A stretch of DNA of 64,000 bases. Origin: Arthrobacter rhizosphaerae. GTDB taxonomy: Bacteria; Actinomycetota; Actinomycetes; Actinomycetales; Micrococcaceae. Below the pieces are notes generated by a model, which did not search any database, was not told where the DNA came from, and worked only from the letters and a program-made list of their open reading frames with translations. This document shows positions 52,637 to 60,938 of the stretch, in pieces (position 1 is the first letter of the stretch; every line of letters starts with the position of its first letter). Location of the stretch: the NCBI RefSeq assembly GCF_023062595.1, contig NZ_JALLAN010000001.1, forward strand, positions 248,001-312,000, given 5' to 3'. The translations under genes were made by a program, and so were the position numbers.

Positions 52637-54022
52637 ATGACCATGGGGAGGATCCTGGACGGCGCAGCCGATGATGTCCGACGTCGCCTTGAGGCGCTGG
52701 AGGTGCCGTCTTCTATTGCTATCGCAATGGGGCAGGTAGCCTACCTGCCTCGTAACAGCAGGATCCCCGGCGTTCCCCAACCCATAGTTGGACGAGCAGA
52801 AGCGGCCTGGTTGATCAGCAAGTACGAGGAGCAACTCAAGATCGACCAGGACCCCTTTGCCAAAGCCGGCCTGGTCCAGGGCTTATGCGCTCAGATTTTC
52901 GGCGCGTCCGGCGAGACCTTGTATAACTCTGGCTATCCACCGGGAACGGTGGGGTATGAATCAGAGTCGCTGGTTAAAGGAGCGCTGCGCTACTTCGAGA
53001 CGTTCGACCCGTCCTTCGCGGGGGACGAGGTGATGGTCCCGGCCACTTATGTTCTCGGCGAAGGAGAAGATGAGCGGCGATGGGATGGGTGGATCCTGAC
53101 CAAGGATGGCGTCATCGGTTTCTTCGAGGAAAGCGATCTCCTTCCGGCAGATACTGCCCAGGGCAGCCCTGTACTTGCACAACTGGGCGACCTCCGGCAG
53201 TGCTCCGTTCTGATGCCTTCCTACTCAGCTCCAGCTCTCACCCATATCGACCGTCAAGGGCCGTCGAAAAATTTCATTGCCTCGCTCCGGTTCGATGACG
53301 GCAAACGAATGCGCTTGGCCGTATGGCTGGAGGATCTTCCCCCAAACCTTCGTGAGGAAGCGATGGACGGCATATCCGAGCTACTTCGGATCCTTGACAA
53401 AGCCCTGACTCTTAGCCTGCAATCAACATCATCAGGCCGCATACCGCCGCGCTCAGATCCCACGAATATCCAGGAGTCAAGGCCAGCCATCCGAGTACCT
53501 GACCTTGCGGATGCGCGTTCTCTGCCAGCCTTTGACGCAGCCATGGAAGAGCTGTCGTTTAGGTACTTTGAAAACGGCAACAACCCCCGGATGCTGTGGC
53601 CGCTTATGGAGCAGTACCTTCAACCCATGCTCTACCGGTACTCCTTGAGGACCTACATGACCAATGACGAAGTGGATGGTCAATGGCTCATTGAGAAGTA
53701 CATTTCATACGCGGGACAAAGCCTTTGCTTGCTTCAACATAGCAATCATCACCTCCAGCACGGCGATCTAGGCGCATCCGAACACGCGGCCCTAAGGGAC
53801 TTCATCCTCGACTCCACACAGGAGATGTACGGTCTAGTCGTTTGTGCCATTCAAAATGCGGGCAGAGAACGACCGACTTCTTTTGACGGGTCGCCACTTG
53901 AGTGGGACCGCGAGCTTCGCGCCTACCTAACATCGAAGCTCAATGAAATTGTGTCGGCTCAGGACCCCAATGATCCGATTCGTTTGGCGCAGCAAATGAT
54001 GAAAGGTGATGGAGCCCTGTAG
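52637..54022 (+). CDS. Unrecognised 461-residue protein of the defence island
   Basis: A 461-residue soluble protein I cannot place. Residues 1-300 are mixed alpha/beta (WDGWILTKDGVIGFFEESDLL near 150-170, RLAVWLEDLPPNLREEAMDGI near 233-253), then a Ser/Pro-rich linker (about 265-300) and a helical C-terminal domain. ATG 52637 is used; a TTG 14 codons earlier is possible, and neither has a strong ribosome site. It lies alone between a type IV restriction enzyme and an SOS-controlled gene, so a role in defence or stress is possible only by position. Confidence 0.62.
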   Translation: MTMGRILDGAADDVRRRLEALEVPSSIAIAMGQVAYLPRNSRIPGVPQPIVGRAEAAWLISKYEEQLKIDQDPFAKAGLVQGLCAQIFGASGETLYNSGYPPGTVGYESESLVKGALRYFETFDPSFAGDEVMVPATYVLGEGEDERRWDGWILTKDGVIGFFEESDLLPADTAQGSPVLAQLGDLRQCSVLMPSYSAPALTHIDRQGPSKNFIASLRFDDGKRMRLAVWLEDLPPNLREEAMDGISELLRILDKALTLSLQSTSSGRIPPRSDPTNIQESRPAIRVPDLADARSLPAFDAAMEELSFRYFENGNNPRMLWPLMEQYLQPMLYRYSLRTYMTNDEVDGQWLIEKYISYAGQSLCLLQHSNHHLQHGDLGASEHAALRDFILDSTQEMYGLVVCAIQNAGRERPTSFDGSPLEWDRELRAYLTSKLNEIVSAQDPNDPIRLAQQMMKGDGAL

Positions 54023-54051
54023 CTGGCTCGAGGCTCACAGTCGAAGATGTT

Positions 54052-54070
54052 CGAACATATGTTCTATAAT
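54052..54070 (+). promoter_or_regulatory. LexA (SOS) box overlapping a TATAAT promoter
   Basis: CGAACATATGTTCT (54052-54065) matches the Gram-positive LexA box CGAAC-N4-GTTCG at nearly every position. A perfect TATAAT lies at 54065-54070, so bound LexA would cover the promoter. The first base expected to be transcribed falls at about 54077, which is the GTG of the following gene. Confidence 0.75.
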
Positions 54071-54076
54071 CAAGCC

Positions 54077-54361
54077 GTGATCAAGCGAGGTACTCCTGAG
54101 GACTCTGAGCGTATGTTCGCCCGGATCCAAGCGGAAGAGAGCCGACCGATTGATGACCCGGCTCCCATCAGAGAGTTCCCGAAGTATGGCCGGCCCCTGG
54201 TCTACGTGAGCGGCATCTACGGCAAAGCTGTGGGCTGGACCCGGAACTATGGCCTGATTGAATGGCTCGACTCATCCGGCAAATACCACGTGGGTTGGGC
54301 GCATTCGTCGAGCATCAAGCGGGTGAAGCCTGAAGAGTGGAAGGGCGGCGGCGGGCTGTAG
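54077..54361 (+). CDS. SOS-controlled small protein, probably leaderless
   Basis: A 94-residue protein of unknown family: charged N-terminus (TPEDSERMFARIQAEESR), then a small beta-rich domain (PLVYVSGIYGKAVGWTRNYG, IEWLDSSGKYHVGWAHSSSI) that looks like an SH3-like fold. GTG 54077 lies 6 bases after TATAAT, with no ribosome site, so a leaderless message (common in actinobacteria) is likely. An earlier ATG at 54047 would place the LexA box inside the gene. DNA damage should induce it. Function unknown. Confidence 0.68.
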   Translation: MIKRGTPEDSERMFARIQAEESRPIDDPAPIREFPKYGRPLVYVSGIYGKAVGWTRNYGLIEWLDSSGKYHVGWAHSSSIKRVKPEEWKGGGGL

Positions 54362-54435
54362 CGGGCGTGAACGTCCGGCGAGTGGGCGCGGGATTCAACG
54401 GACTTTAGGCCGCTGCCCGCACACAGGATGAACCG

Positions 54436-54693
54436 GTGACCGAAGAACCCAAGAAGCACCGATTCCTGACCATCGAGCAGGCAGCCGAGGAACTCAACGT
54501 GTCCCACAGCCAGATCCGGGCACTGCTGAAGACAGGTGAGCTTCGCGCCATTCAGGTCGGCGGGAGGGGCATGTGGCGTATCGGCCGCCAGGACATCGAA
54601 GACTATGTCAGTGAGGCTTATCGGCGCACCGCGGAACGCATCGCCGCCGGGGAGATCGAAGACGACGGAGAGCCCGACACCGAGCAGGCCTAA
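54436..54693 (+). CDS. Excisionase-family HTH DNA-binding protein
   Basis: An 85-residue protein with an excisionase/MerR-type helix-turn-helix: LTIEQAAEELNVSHSQIRAL, then IQVGGRGMWRIGRQDIEDY. The acidic C-terminus (EDDGEPDTEQA) is typical of actinobacterial members. GTG 54436 has AGGATG about 6 bases ahead. It could control the adjacent SOS gene or a nearby recombinase, or be a host-type regulator. It is not obviously paired with an integrase here. Confidence 0.78.
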   Translation: MTEEPKKHRFLTIEQAAEELNVSHSQIRALLKTGELRAIQVGGRGMWRIGRQDIEDYVSEAYRRTAERIAAGEIEDDGEPDTEQA

Positions 54694-54798
54694 CAGCGGA
54701 TCACTTGCGCTGTCGGCCAAAGCCGACGGAATGGTGTTGCCGGTGCTAAGCAAAGCAGTGTCACGCTATCGAGCCAGGCCTCAGGTTGGCTCCGGTGG

Positions 54799-54930
54799 CG
54801 GCAACCAGGAGATCGCTGCCCGTCTTGGAATCAGCACGCGAACGATCGAGAACCACCTATCGAAAGCCATGAGGAACTGCGCGCCTTCGTCGTTCAAAGC
54901 CTGCGTTGCCAAGAAATCCCCGGTCAATAG
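54799..54930 (+). pseudogene. Sigma/LuxR-type HTH fragment with a frameshift
   Basis: NQEIAARLGISTRTIENHLSKAM is a region 4/LuxR-like helix-turn-helix that starts without any upstream domain. After the AM (about 54870) the reading must shift frame to continue as ELRAFVVQSLR to a TAG at 54928-54930. It is the broken end of a sigma-70-family factor or LuxR regulator. The rest of the 54694-55070 gap shows nothing else. Confidence 0.5.
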
Positions 54931-55070
54931 AACAACCGCATGTGGAACCTGAGAAGACGAGCGGGAATAGCGGGTTCTAAATCGACCGCGACGAGGCCGG
55001 CAATTCCCCGCTGATACCGTGTGAAGGCGGCCAATGGCTGGTTATCAAGTATTTTCGGGGCAGGGGGAGC

Positions 55071-57734
55071 ATGACGGAATGGAAGCCAGGCTGGTGGGCT
55101 CGAATGTTCATCGGCGCAGGGTCATGGGTGCTGTCGATCGGCGAGGGCAGTCTCCATGTCCGCGGAATTCCACAAGAGCTCGCGGTCGATGTACTGGACA
55201 TCCACGAGCTCGCCGTCGATGAGGGCTCGAGACGGATCGTCATCAGTCTCGCCCACCGAACAGAAACCGTACTTACCGGGCTCCCTCGCCGCGCGGTGCG
55301 GGAAGTCGCTGCTGCGTACCGCTCTGAGCTAGAAGAACGGCGACATCTCATAGCTTTGCTCTCAAGGGCTGGGGAGCAGGGCGAGGCAGCCCGCCTGTGG
55401 TGGTCCCAGGTACAAGATGTGATGAACCGAGCCAGATGGGCGGACCAGGACACGATCGCCACGGTCGAAGGCTCCCGTCCAGACGTCGCTGTGTGGTTGG
55501 CTGCCGACAGCGATCCGAGGCTCTCCGGGCTTCCCAGGGACAAACGCGAGGACCAGCGTGCCGCGGTCCAGGCTTGCTGTACCACTGACTTACCTGCGTG
55601 GGCAGCTCAGCGGAACGAAGCATTCCTGGAGTGGGAGAAGAACGAATTGGCGGACTTCTTCCGCACGGTTGAGAAATCCCCACTGACAGACGAGCAGACA
55701 AGGGCGACCGTCTGCTTCGAAAACCGGGTGCGCGTGATCGCTGCCGCGGGCTCCGGGAAGACTTCGACGATGGTTGCACGCGCCGGGTACGCGATACGGC
55801 GCGGCATCGCACAACCAGCTGAGATCCTCGCTCTCGCCTTCAATAAGAAGGCAGCCGGTGAACTTTCGGACCGGCTCGTCTCCCGCCTCGGCGACGATGG
55901 TGCCGGGGTAGCGTCGAGCACGTTTCATGCCTTCGGGTTGCGCGTCGTTGGCGAGGCCACTGGCCGCAAGCCGTCCCTCCCCGACGACCTTGCCACTGAC
56001 AATGGCATCGGGCGGCTCGCGAGGATCGTGGACGTCCTCCGCGACCAGGACCCGGCCTTTCGGCGGGACTGGGACCTCTTCCGGCTCGTCTTCGGCCGGC
56101 AGCTGCCGGACCTCGGGGATGAAGCTGATCCTGAGAGGTCGGACCGGAACACCGGCAATAACGGCTTCGGAACTCTCGCCGGGGAGGTCGTGAAGAGCCA
56201 GGAAGAGGTAATGATTGCCAACTGGCTCTTCCTGAACGGGGTCCGGTATGAGTACGAGCGGCCGTACGCGCACGATGTCGCGGACGCGCACCACCGTCAG
56301 TACCAGCCCGACTTCTACTACCCGGACATCGATGTGTGGCATGAGCACTGGGCGCTCGGCCCCGATGGCACCCCGCCGCCCCACTTCGACGGGTATGCCG
56401 AGAGCATGGCGTGGCGGCGTCAGACCCACACGCGTTTCAGTACCCAGTTGATCGAGACGACATCGGCGACCATCCGGGACGGGTCCGGGTTCGACCATCT
56501 CGAACAGGAGCTTCGCAGGCACGGAATCCAGCTCAAGGAAGACCCGTACCGGGAAGCGGTCGGGGAGCCTCCGATCACCGACCAGGCGATGGTGGCGCTG
56601 ATGCGGTCCTTCATGGCCCACGCGAAGGGCAACCGCCTCGACCCTGACACACTCGCACAACGGGCCGACCGGACCTTGCGGGCCAGGCTCTTCACCCGCC
56701 TGTACGGCGTCATCCTTGCCGAATGGGACCGCCGGCTCCGAGCCGCGGGCCAGATTGACTTCGAGGACATGCTGAACCTCGCCACCGATCACGTCGAATC
56801 CGGCCGGTGGACCAGCCCGTATCGCGTTGTCATGGTAGATGAGATGCAGGACACCAGCGCTGCGCGAGCGGCTTTGGTGCGGGCGCTGCTGAAGGCACCC
56901 GACACCTACCTGTACGCAGTCGGCGACGACTGGCAGTCCATCAACAGATTCGCGGGCTCAGACCTCAGCGTGATGACCCGCTTCGATGACTGGTTTGGCG
57001 CGGGATCAACGATTTGGCTGGACCGCACTTTCCGGTCCCCGCAGTCCCTGTGCGACGCTGCCGGCGGGTTCGTGATGAAGAACCCCGTTCAGATATCCAA
57101 GAGCGTTCAATCTTCAGCGCCGGATACTGACGAGACCATACTCGCAGTCAGCGTGCGGGACCGCAGCCACTACGGATCGGCCGTTCGACAACACCTCATG
57201 AACCTTGATGCAGAGCTCACTGGGCCGGCAACGGCCCTGCTGCTCGGCCGATACACCCGGTCCAAGGACGATGTGACCTCAGCCTTGGACGCGGAGTATG
57301 CCAATCTGACCGTCCAGTTCAACACCGTCCACGCCTCGAAGGGAAAAGAAGCCGACTACGTGGTCGTCCTCGGCCTTGAGAGAAGCGGTTTCCCGAGCAC
57401 CATCGAGGACGATCGACTCCTGCAGCTGGCCATGGCGGCACCGGATCCCTACCCGTTTGCCGAGGAACGACGCCTGTTCTACGTCGCGCTGACCCGCGCG
57501 CGGCATTCCGCGCTCCTGGTCACCCGCAGCGGCGCAGAATCAGCATTCCTCCTCGAACTGGTTCGAGACCGAGCCCTCAAGATCCGGTCCGCCAAAGGCG
57601 ATGACATCACCCCGGTGGTCTGCCCGAAATGCAAGAAGCGCACCATGAAGGAACGCAAAGGGCGCTACGGCCAGTTCTTCGGCTGTACGGGCTATCCAAT
57701 TTGCGCCGGAACTATGAAGCTCGCGGATGCTTAG
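55071..57734 (+). CDS. UvrD/HelD-type helicase with PD-(D/E)XK-like insert and zinc finger
   Basis: An 887-residue superfamily 1 helicase. Order: an N-terminal domain (1-180) as in helicase IV; Walker A AAAGSGKTSTM (about 222-232); an insert at about 374-460 with EVMIANWLFLNGVRYEYERPY, then YQPDFYYP and WHEHWAL, which fits a PD-(D/E)XK nuclease-like fold; MVDEMQDTS as motif II (near 589); QSINRFAGSD as motif III; RRLFYVALTRAR as motif VI; and a C-terminal topoisomerase-type zinc finger (CPKC at about 850, then CTGYPIC). It likely unwinds DNA at recombination or defence intermediates. Confidence 0.87.
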   Translation: MTEWKPGWWARMFIGAGSWVLSIGEGSLHVRGIPQELAVDVLDIHELAVDEGSRRIVISLAHRTETVLTGLPRRAVREVAAAYRSELEERRHLIALLSRAGEQGEAARLWWSQVQDVMNRARWADQDTIATVEGSRPDVAVWLAADSDPRLSGLPRDKREDQRAAVQACCTTDLPAWAAQRNEAFLEWEKNELADFFRTVEKSPLTDEQTRATVCFENRVRVIAAAGSGKTSTMVARAGYAIRRGIAQPAEILALAFNKKAAGELSDRLVSRLGDDGAGVASSTFHAFGLRVVGEATGRKPSLPDDLATDNGIGRLARIVDVLRDQDPAFRRDWDLFRLVFGRQLPDLGDEADPERSDRNTGNNGFGTLAGEVVKSQEEVMIANWLFLNGVRYEYERPYAHDVADAHHRQYQPDFYYPDIDVWHEHWALGPDGTPPPHFDGYAESMAWRRQTHTRFSTQLIETTSATIRDGSGFDHLEQELRRHGIQLKEDPYREAVGEPPITDQAMVALMRSFMAHAKGNRLDPDTLAQRADRTLRARLFTRLYGVILAEWDRRLRAAGQIDFEDMLNLATDHVESGRWTSPYRVVMVDEMQDTSAARAALVRALLKAPDTYLYAVGDDWQSINRFAGSDLSVMTRFDDWFGAGSTIWLDRTFRSPQSLCDAAGGFVMKNPVQISKSVQSSAPDTDETILAVSVRDRSHYGSAVRQHLMNLDAELTGPATALLLGRYTRSKDDVTSALDAEYANLTVQFNTVHASKGKEADYVVVLGLERSGFPSTIEDDRLLQLAMAAPDPYPFAEERRLFYVALTRARHSALLVTRSGAESAFLLELVRDRALKIRSAKGDDITPVVCPKCKKRTMKERKGRYGQFFGCTGYPICAGTMKLADA

Positions 57735-58029
57735 TGCGTTGCTCAAGACGGAGACTGCCGTGTCCGCGATGAGCTCCGCGGGTGTGCTCAGGGTTCTGCA
57801 GAACCTCCCGGCGCATCTCCCAGGCCGGGTCAACTGCAACGGCAGCCATGGCGCTGTGGGGGAGCAGCTCGTGCCGTTCGCCGTGGCCCCTGTCGTCGAG
57901 TTCCCGCAGACCGAACCTGTTCAGGCCACTCCCGCCAGGCACATCAGTCTGGAAGAGGAAGCCGGGATCCTCAGCCGGGCGGACGAGCTCAACGCTCGTG
58001 TCGCCAAGATCCTTCATGCGTACAGCTGA
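57735..58029 (+). pseudogene. Truncated relative of the 278-residue gene at 29.95 kb
   Basis: The last ~100 bases read ISLEEEAGILSRADELNARV and on to KILHAYS, matching the end of the 278-residue protein (ISPEEEERILARADELTDRV...KILREYG). A Pro-rich VPFAVAPVVEFPQTEP stretch just before corresponds to VPVPTPVLDPEPRP there. The first ~175 residues of the family are missing, and the frame is open into the end of the helicase gene. It looks like the 3' remnant of a second copy cut by island insertion. Confidence 0.6.
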
Positions 58030-58046
58030 ACGATAAAGTCGTGCAC

Positions 58047-58217
58047 ATGGCATTCAACTGGGAGCAAGTCCTCGGGACCACTGGCACGGGTCTATCCAGC
58101 ACCTACGATGAACATGCGTCTGACGCTCTCTACCAGGACCACCCAACAGCGGCTCCACCGGGGTCGCCCATTGATCCCGGCGATGAAAAGGTAAGCCTGC
58201 CATTCGAGGAGAACTGA
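58047..58217 (+). CDS. Small acidic 56-residue protein
   Basis: ATG 58047 to TGA 58215-58217 gives a 56-residue protein beginning MAFNWEQVLG, with TYDEHASDALYQDHP and a C-terminus LPFEEN. It starts 18 bases after the truncated gene and lacks a clear ribosome site. Sequence composition looks protein-like. It may have been translated together with the intact form of that gene. No function suggested. Confidence 0.45.
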   Translation: MAFNWEQVLGTTGTGLSSTYDEHASDALYQDHPTAAPPGSPIDPGDEKVSLPFEEN

Positions 58218-58236
58218 CTCGACTGACGAGTCGAGT
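58217..58236. repeat. Perfect ACTCGACT palindrome
   Basis: ACTCGACT-GACG-AGTCGAGT is an 8-base perfect inverted repeat carrying the TCGA core found at the conjugation promoters. It lies 15 bases after the 76-residue gene and next to the 56-residue gene's stop, so it may be an operator or a small terminator. Confidence 0.55.
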
Positions 58237-58251
58237 GACTGCTGGCTCGTC

Positions 58252-58482
58252 TCAGGCTGCCGCACGGTCATCATCGTCGAGTTGCACATAATCGCCCTCC
58301 ACCACAACAACTGGTTTGTCCAGTGCCTGAGTGAACAGCCCTATCAGCTTCATAACCTGGACGTCAGTGGGTGCGGGGGCCTCTGCCACCGTCCGTTTAC
58401 ACCACTCGGCGAACGACTCGCCTGTGCTCGCGACGCGGACGCCTCGCAGCAATGCGGCTCTCTCGCTCGCCTTTGTACTCAT
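58252..58482 (-). CDS. Small protein flanked by the element's TCGA motifs
   Basis: A 76-residue protein of unknown family, helical at the N-terminus (SERAALLRGVRV, then FAEWCKRTV), ending in an acidic DDDDRAAA tail. The gene is short and enclosed by TCGA palindromes at 58217-58236 and 58504-58528, the same core as at the left-hand promoters 30-50 kb away. This ties it to the conjugative element rather than to the BREX island. A regulator or anti-regulator of the system is a reasonable guess; no motif proves it. Confidence 0.6.
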   Translation of the reverse strand: MSTKASERAALLRGVRVASTGESFAEWCKRTVAEAPAPTDVQVMKLIGLFTQALDKPVVVVEGDYVQLDDDDRAAA

Positions 58483-58528
58483 GACTTGAATGATATTTGA
58501 TAGACGAGTCGAAAGGCAAGCGACTCGT
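58483..58528 (-). promoter_or_regulatory. Inverted TCGA-containing repeat upstream of the 76-residue gene
   Basis: ACGAGTCG (58504-58511) and CGACTCGT (58521-58528) are perfect 8-base arms with a 9-base spacer. On the minus strand they are followed by CTATCAAATATCAT, which could hold the -10 box about 20 bases before the ATG. Confidence 0.5.
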
Positions 58529-58545
58529 GAACCAGTCGGGAATGG

Positions 58546-60072
58546 TCAACGCCAGTCCATCACGACCCTGTCAGGGTCCACGCCTCGGGTGCCCTTCTTT
58601 GCGGCCCTCATGATCTTGGGGGTGGCCACCGCGCGGATGACATGGCGGCACCAGTCCAGGTCGCCGGCCTCCTCGCGCTCCGACCAGATCTCACGGACAC
58701 GACCCGAACGGGCCAGCTCCAGCACCACCGGATCGACGTCGGCCAGCAGCAGCAGTTTGGCCTCGGCCGCGTCGATCTTCGGCTGCACGATGTCCTCTTG
58801 GCGCGTGAGGTAGCTGAGGTCCCTGCGGCGCTCGGCCTCGGCGTGCACCTGCTCGAGCCACCGTTTGTGATCCGCGATCTCGTCTAGGAGCGCCTTGCGC
58901 TCAGAATCGACGTCCCGATCCTGCTGCCCGATGCGGGCCATGAAGTCGGGCCTTTCGATCCACGCAAGCACGAGCTCAATCACGACGGCATCGAGGTGCG
59001 TCTCCTTCATCGCAACATGAAAACCGGTCCTGCCGGGCACACCGACGCAAAGGTAGGTGTTGTAGTGCTGGCGAGGGAGGAGATTGCCGTCTTCGTCCGA
59101 CTGCTTCCGGCCCTTATTCTGCTTGCCGATTCGAGTGCCCGCTCCACACACGCCGCAGACTGCTATTCCCGAAAGTAAGTGCTTCGCTGGCCAGACGTTC
59201 GTCTGCTTTCTCCACTCAGGGTTCATGAGCACCTGCAGCTTCCGCCACGCAGTCTCGTCGATGAGCGGCGGCCAAATTGCATTGCCAAGGATCTCACCCT
59301 GATGCTGCCGCAGCCCGGCATAGGCAGGCATCCCCAACATCTGCTTGATCGCGACAGCCGTCCATCCCAGGTTCTGGCGCTGCTGTCGGTATGCCTTCCG
59401 ACGCGGCGGGATGGAGCGGCGGTTGAAATCCTTAGCGATCATGTAGAACGTCTCACCGGCCAGCACCCGCCGCGCGGACTCCTTGACGATCGGTGCTTGC
59501 TCGGGATGAGGGATGACCTCGATCAGCTGCCGCGTTTCCTGGTCATAGATCCGCTGGTATCCGTAGATCTGCTTGCCGTGTGGGCGACCCTTCTCGGCAT
59601 TGGCTCTGACGTCGCGGAGCAGTCGTTCGGACGACTTGTCGCTCTCGTACTCAGCGTCGGAGGCGTCCTCGCGCAAGCTTCGGCGGTCGCGAGCGTTGTT
59701 CGGGTCGTAGACACGGCCGTGGGTGAGAACCCAGATCTTGACGTCCCGCTCCATGCACAGATCGATGAGTTCCAACCACTCGCTCGTGCGTCTGGATCCT
59801 CGGGAAGACTCCCAGATGCCCAGCAGATCGGCACCGAAGGTCCCCGTTTTGAGGTCGGCCATGAGATCAAGGAAGCCCTCACGGGTCTTGCGGGCGTAAC
59901 GACTCGCGCTGCGGTTGTCATCCCGATATGGAACCGGGTGTAGCCGCCAGCTCCGCGCTCGGCACTCGCGCTCCATCTCGTCATGCTGTTGGTCTGGGCT
60001 CTTGCCGATGCCCGAGCGGTCCTGGGAAACACGCAGGTACTCCCTGACGGTGACGTTCGCGAGGTCGATCAT
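58546..60072 (-). CDS. Large serine recombinase
   Basis: A 508-residue large serine recombinase/integrase. The resolvase domain (1-140) begins VREYLRVSQDRSG with catalytic Ser16. The recombinase domain follows (HGKQIYGYQRIYDQ; NRRSIPPRR near 218-226), then a zinc-ribbon region with CGVCGAG (about 308-314) and a coiled-coil stretch near 385-430. All expected parts are present, though the N-terminal SPDQQHDEM region and overall length are on the short side. It could integrate or excise the element, next to the DUF4193 gene on its right. No attachment site was identified. Confidence 0.9.
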   Translation of the reverse strand: MIDLANVTVREYLRVSQDRSGIGKSPDQQHDEMERECRARSWRLHPVPYRDDNRSASRYARKTREGFLDLMADLKTGTFGADLLGIWESSRGSRRTSEWLELIDLCMERDVKIWVLTHGRVYDPNNARDRRSLREDASDAEYESDKSSERLLRDVRANAEKGRPHGKQIYGYQRIYDQETRQLIEVIPHPEQAPIVKESARRVLAGETFYMIAKDFNRRSIPPRRKAYRQQRQNLGWTAVAIKQMLGMPAYAGLRQHQGEILGNAIWPPLIDETAWRKLQVLMNPEWRKQTNVWPAKHLLSGIAVCGVCGAGTRIGKQNKGRKQSDEDGNLLPRQHYNTYLCVGVPGRTGFHVAMKETHLDAVVIELVLAWIERPDFMARIGQQDRDVDSERKALLDEIADHKRWLEQVHAEAERRRDLSYLTRQEDIVQPKIDAAEAKLLLLADVDPVVLELARSGRVREIWSEREEAGDLDWCRHVIRAVATPKIMRAAKKGTRGVDPDRVVMDWR

Positions 60073-60322
60073 GCACCCATCTTCTCATTCATCTTTGTCC
60101 CACAAGACCATGTGAGGTGACTCCAGCATCCGACTCTCGATTCCCGGCCATACTGGACTTATCGACCTAGATTTAGGGATCCGATCCACCCGCTCACAAC
60201 GCTTCAGCAGGACAGGGCGGCAGCAGAGAGGCTGGCAACCGCCGGGCTCTTTAGGGGAATTCTTCCGATGTCCTGTTCGTTGCAGGACCGGTAACCCCTC
60301 AACAGAGAAGAGATGCACCTCC

Positions 60323-60622
60323 GTGGCAACCGATTACGATGAACTGCGCACCGAGGTCAAGGAGTCCCAGGAAAACTCACTGGAGGCCCTGAAATCCGCC
60401 AAAGCCCCGGATGCCAAGTCCGTGGTTCAGGAACTCGACGAGGCTGACACTTTTGACGGCCTGACCCCTGGCGGCGAGTTCATCGCCGAAGAGCTTGTGG
60501 TCCAGGTCATTCCGCAGGCCGACGATGAGTTCACCTGCTACTCGTGCTTCCTGGTCCGCCACCGTTCTCAGAAGGCGCGCGAGAAGGACGGCCATGCCTA
60601 CTGCGTCGAATGTGAGGGCTGA
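60323..60622 (+). CDS. DUF4193 protein
   Basis: A 99-residue DUF4193 protein, an actinobacterial family: MATDYDELR start, acidic middle, AEELVVQVIPQADDEFTCYSC, FLVRHRSQ and a C-terminal CVEC. The two Cys pairs form a probable zinc site. GTG start at 60323. The family is normally chromosomal and constitutively present in actinobacteria; its occurrence here gives the clearest taxonomic hint, and it may mark the junction between element and other DNA or be an element-borne copy. Confidence 0.85.
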   Translation: MATDYDELRTEVKESQENSLEALKSAKAPDAKSVVQELDEADTFDGLTPGGEFIAEELVVQVIPQADDEFTCYSCFLVRHRSQKAREKDGHAYCVECEG

Positions 60623-60920
60623 GCGGGTCTGGCCGGCTGTCCCGGAGCACATCTGGGAAAGCATCCGAGAAGAATTCACCCTGCCGACCGCGATAGACAT
60701 GGACACGCATTTTCAGTCGCTCGGCGATCCGGAGGCGATGCGCCGGGCGGTCCGGGTCTTCTTATCCGGACTACTGAGGGTGGGACACCCCCAGCTCCAT
60801 GCCTCGAAGAATTCCGTGGCCAGCTTCATTGGTCGCGCCCTCCAAGCGAGCAGAGCGGTCCTTCACATTGTCCAGCCAACTCTTGTAAGCCACGCTCCGG
60901 TTGGAGGACCATTGCATTGA
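60612..60920 (+). CDS. Small unrecognised protein overlapping DUF4193
   Basis: GTG 60612 lies inside the DUF4193 end (11-base overlap) and opens a 102-residue frame. The first 60 residues (VWPAVPEHIWESIREEFTLP, then EAMRRAVRVFLSGLLR) look like a real helical protein. The last 35 are less convincing and may be read past a degenerate end. No family recognised. Confidence 0.42.
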   Translation: MRAERVWPAVPEHIWESIREEFTLPTAIDMDTHFQSLGDPEAMRRAVRVFLSGLLRVGHPQLHASKNSVASFIGRALQASRAVLHIVQPTLVSHAPVGGPLH

Positions 60921-60938
60921 AATAAGAAGGGGATGACC

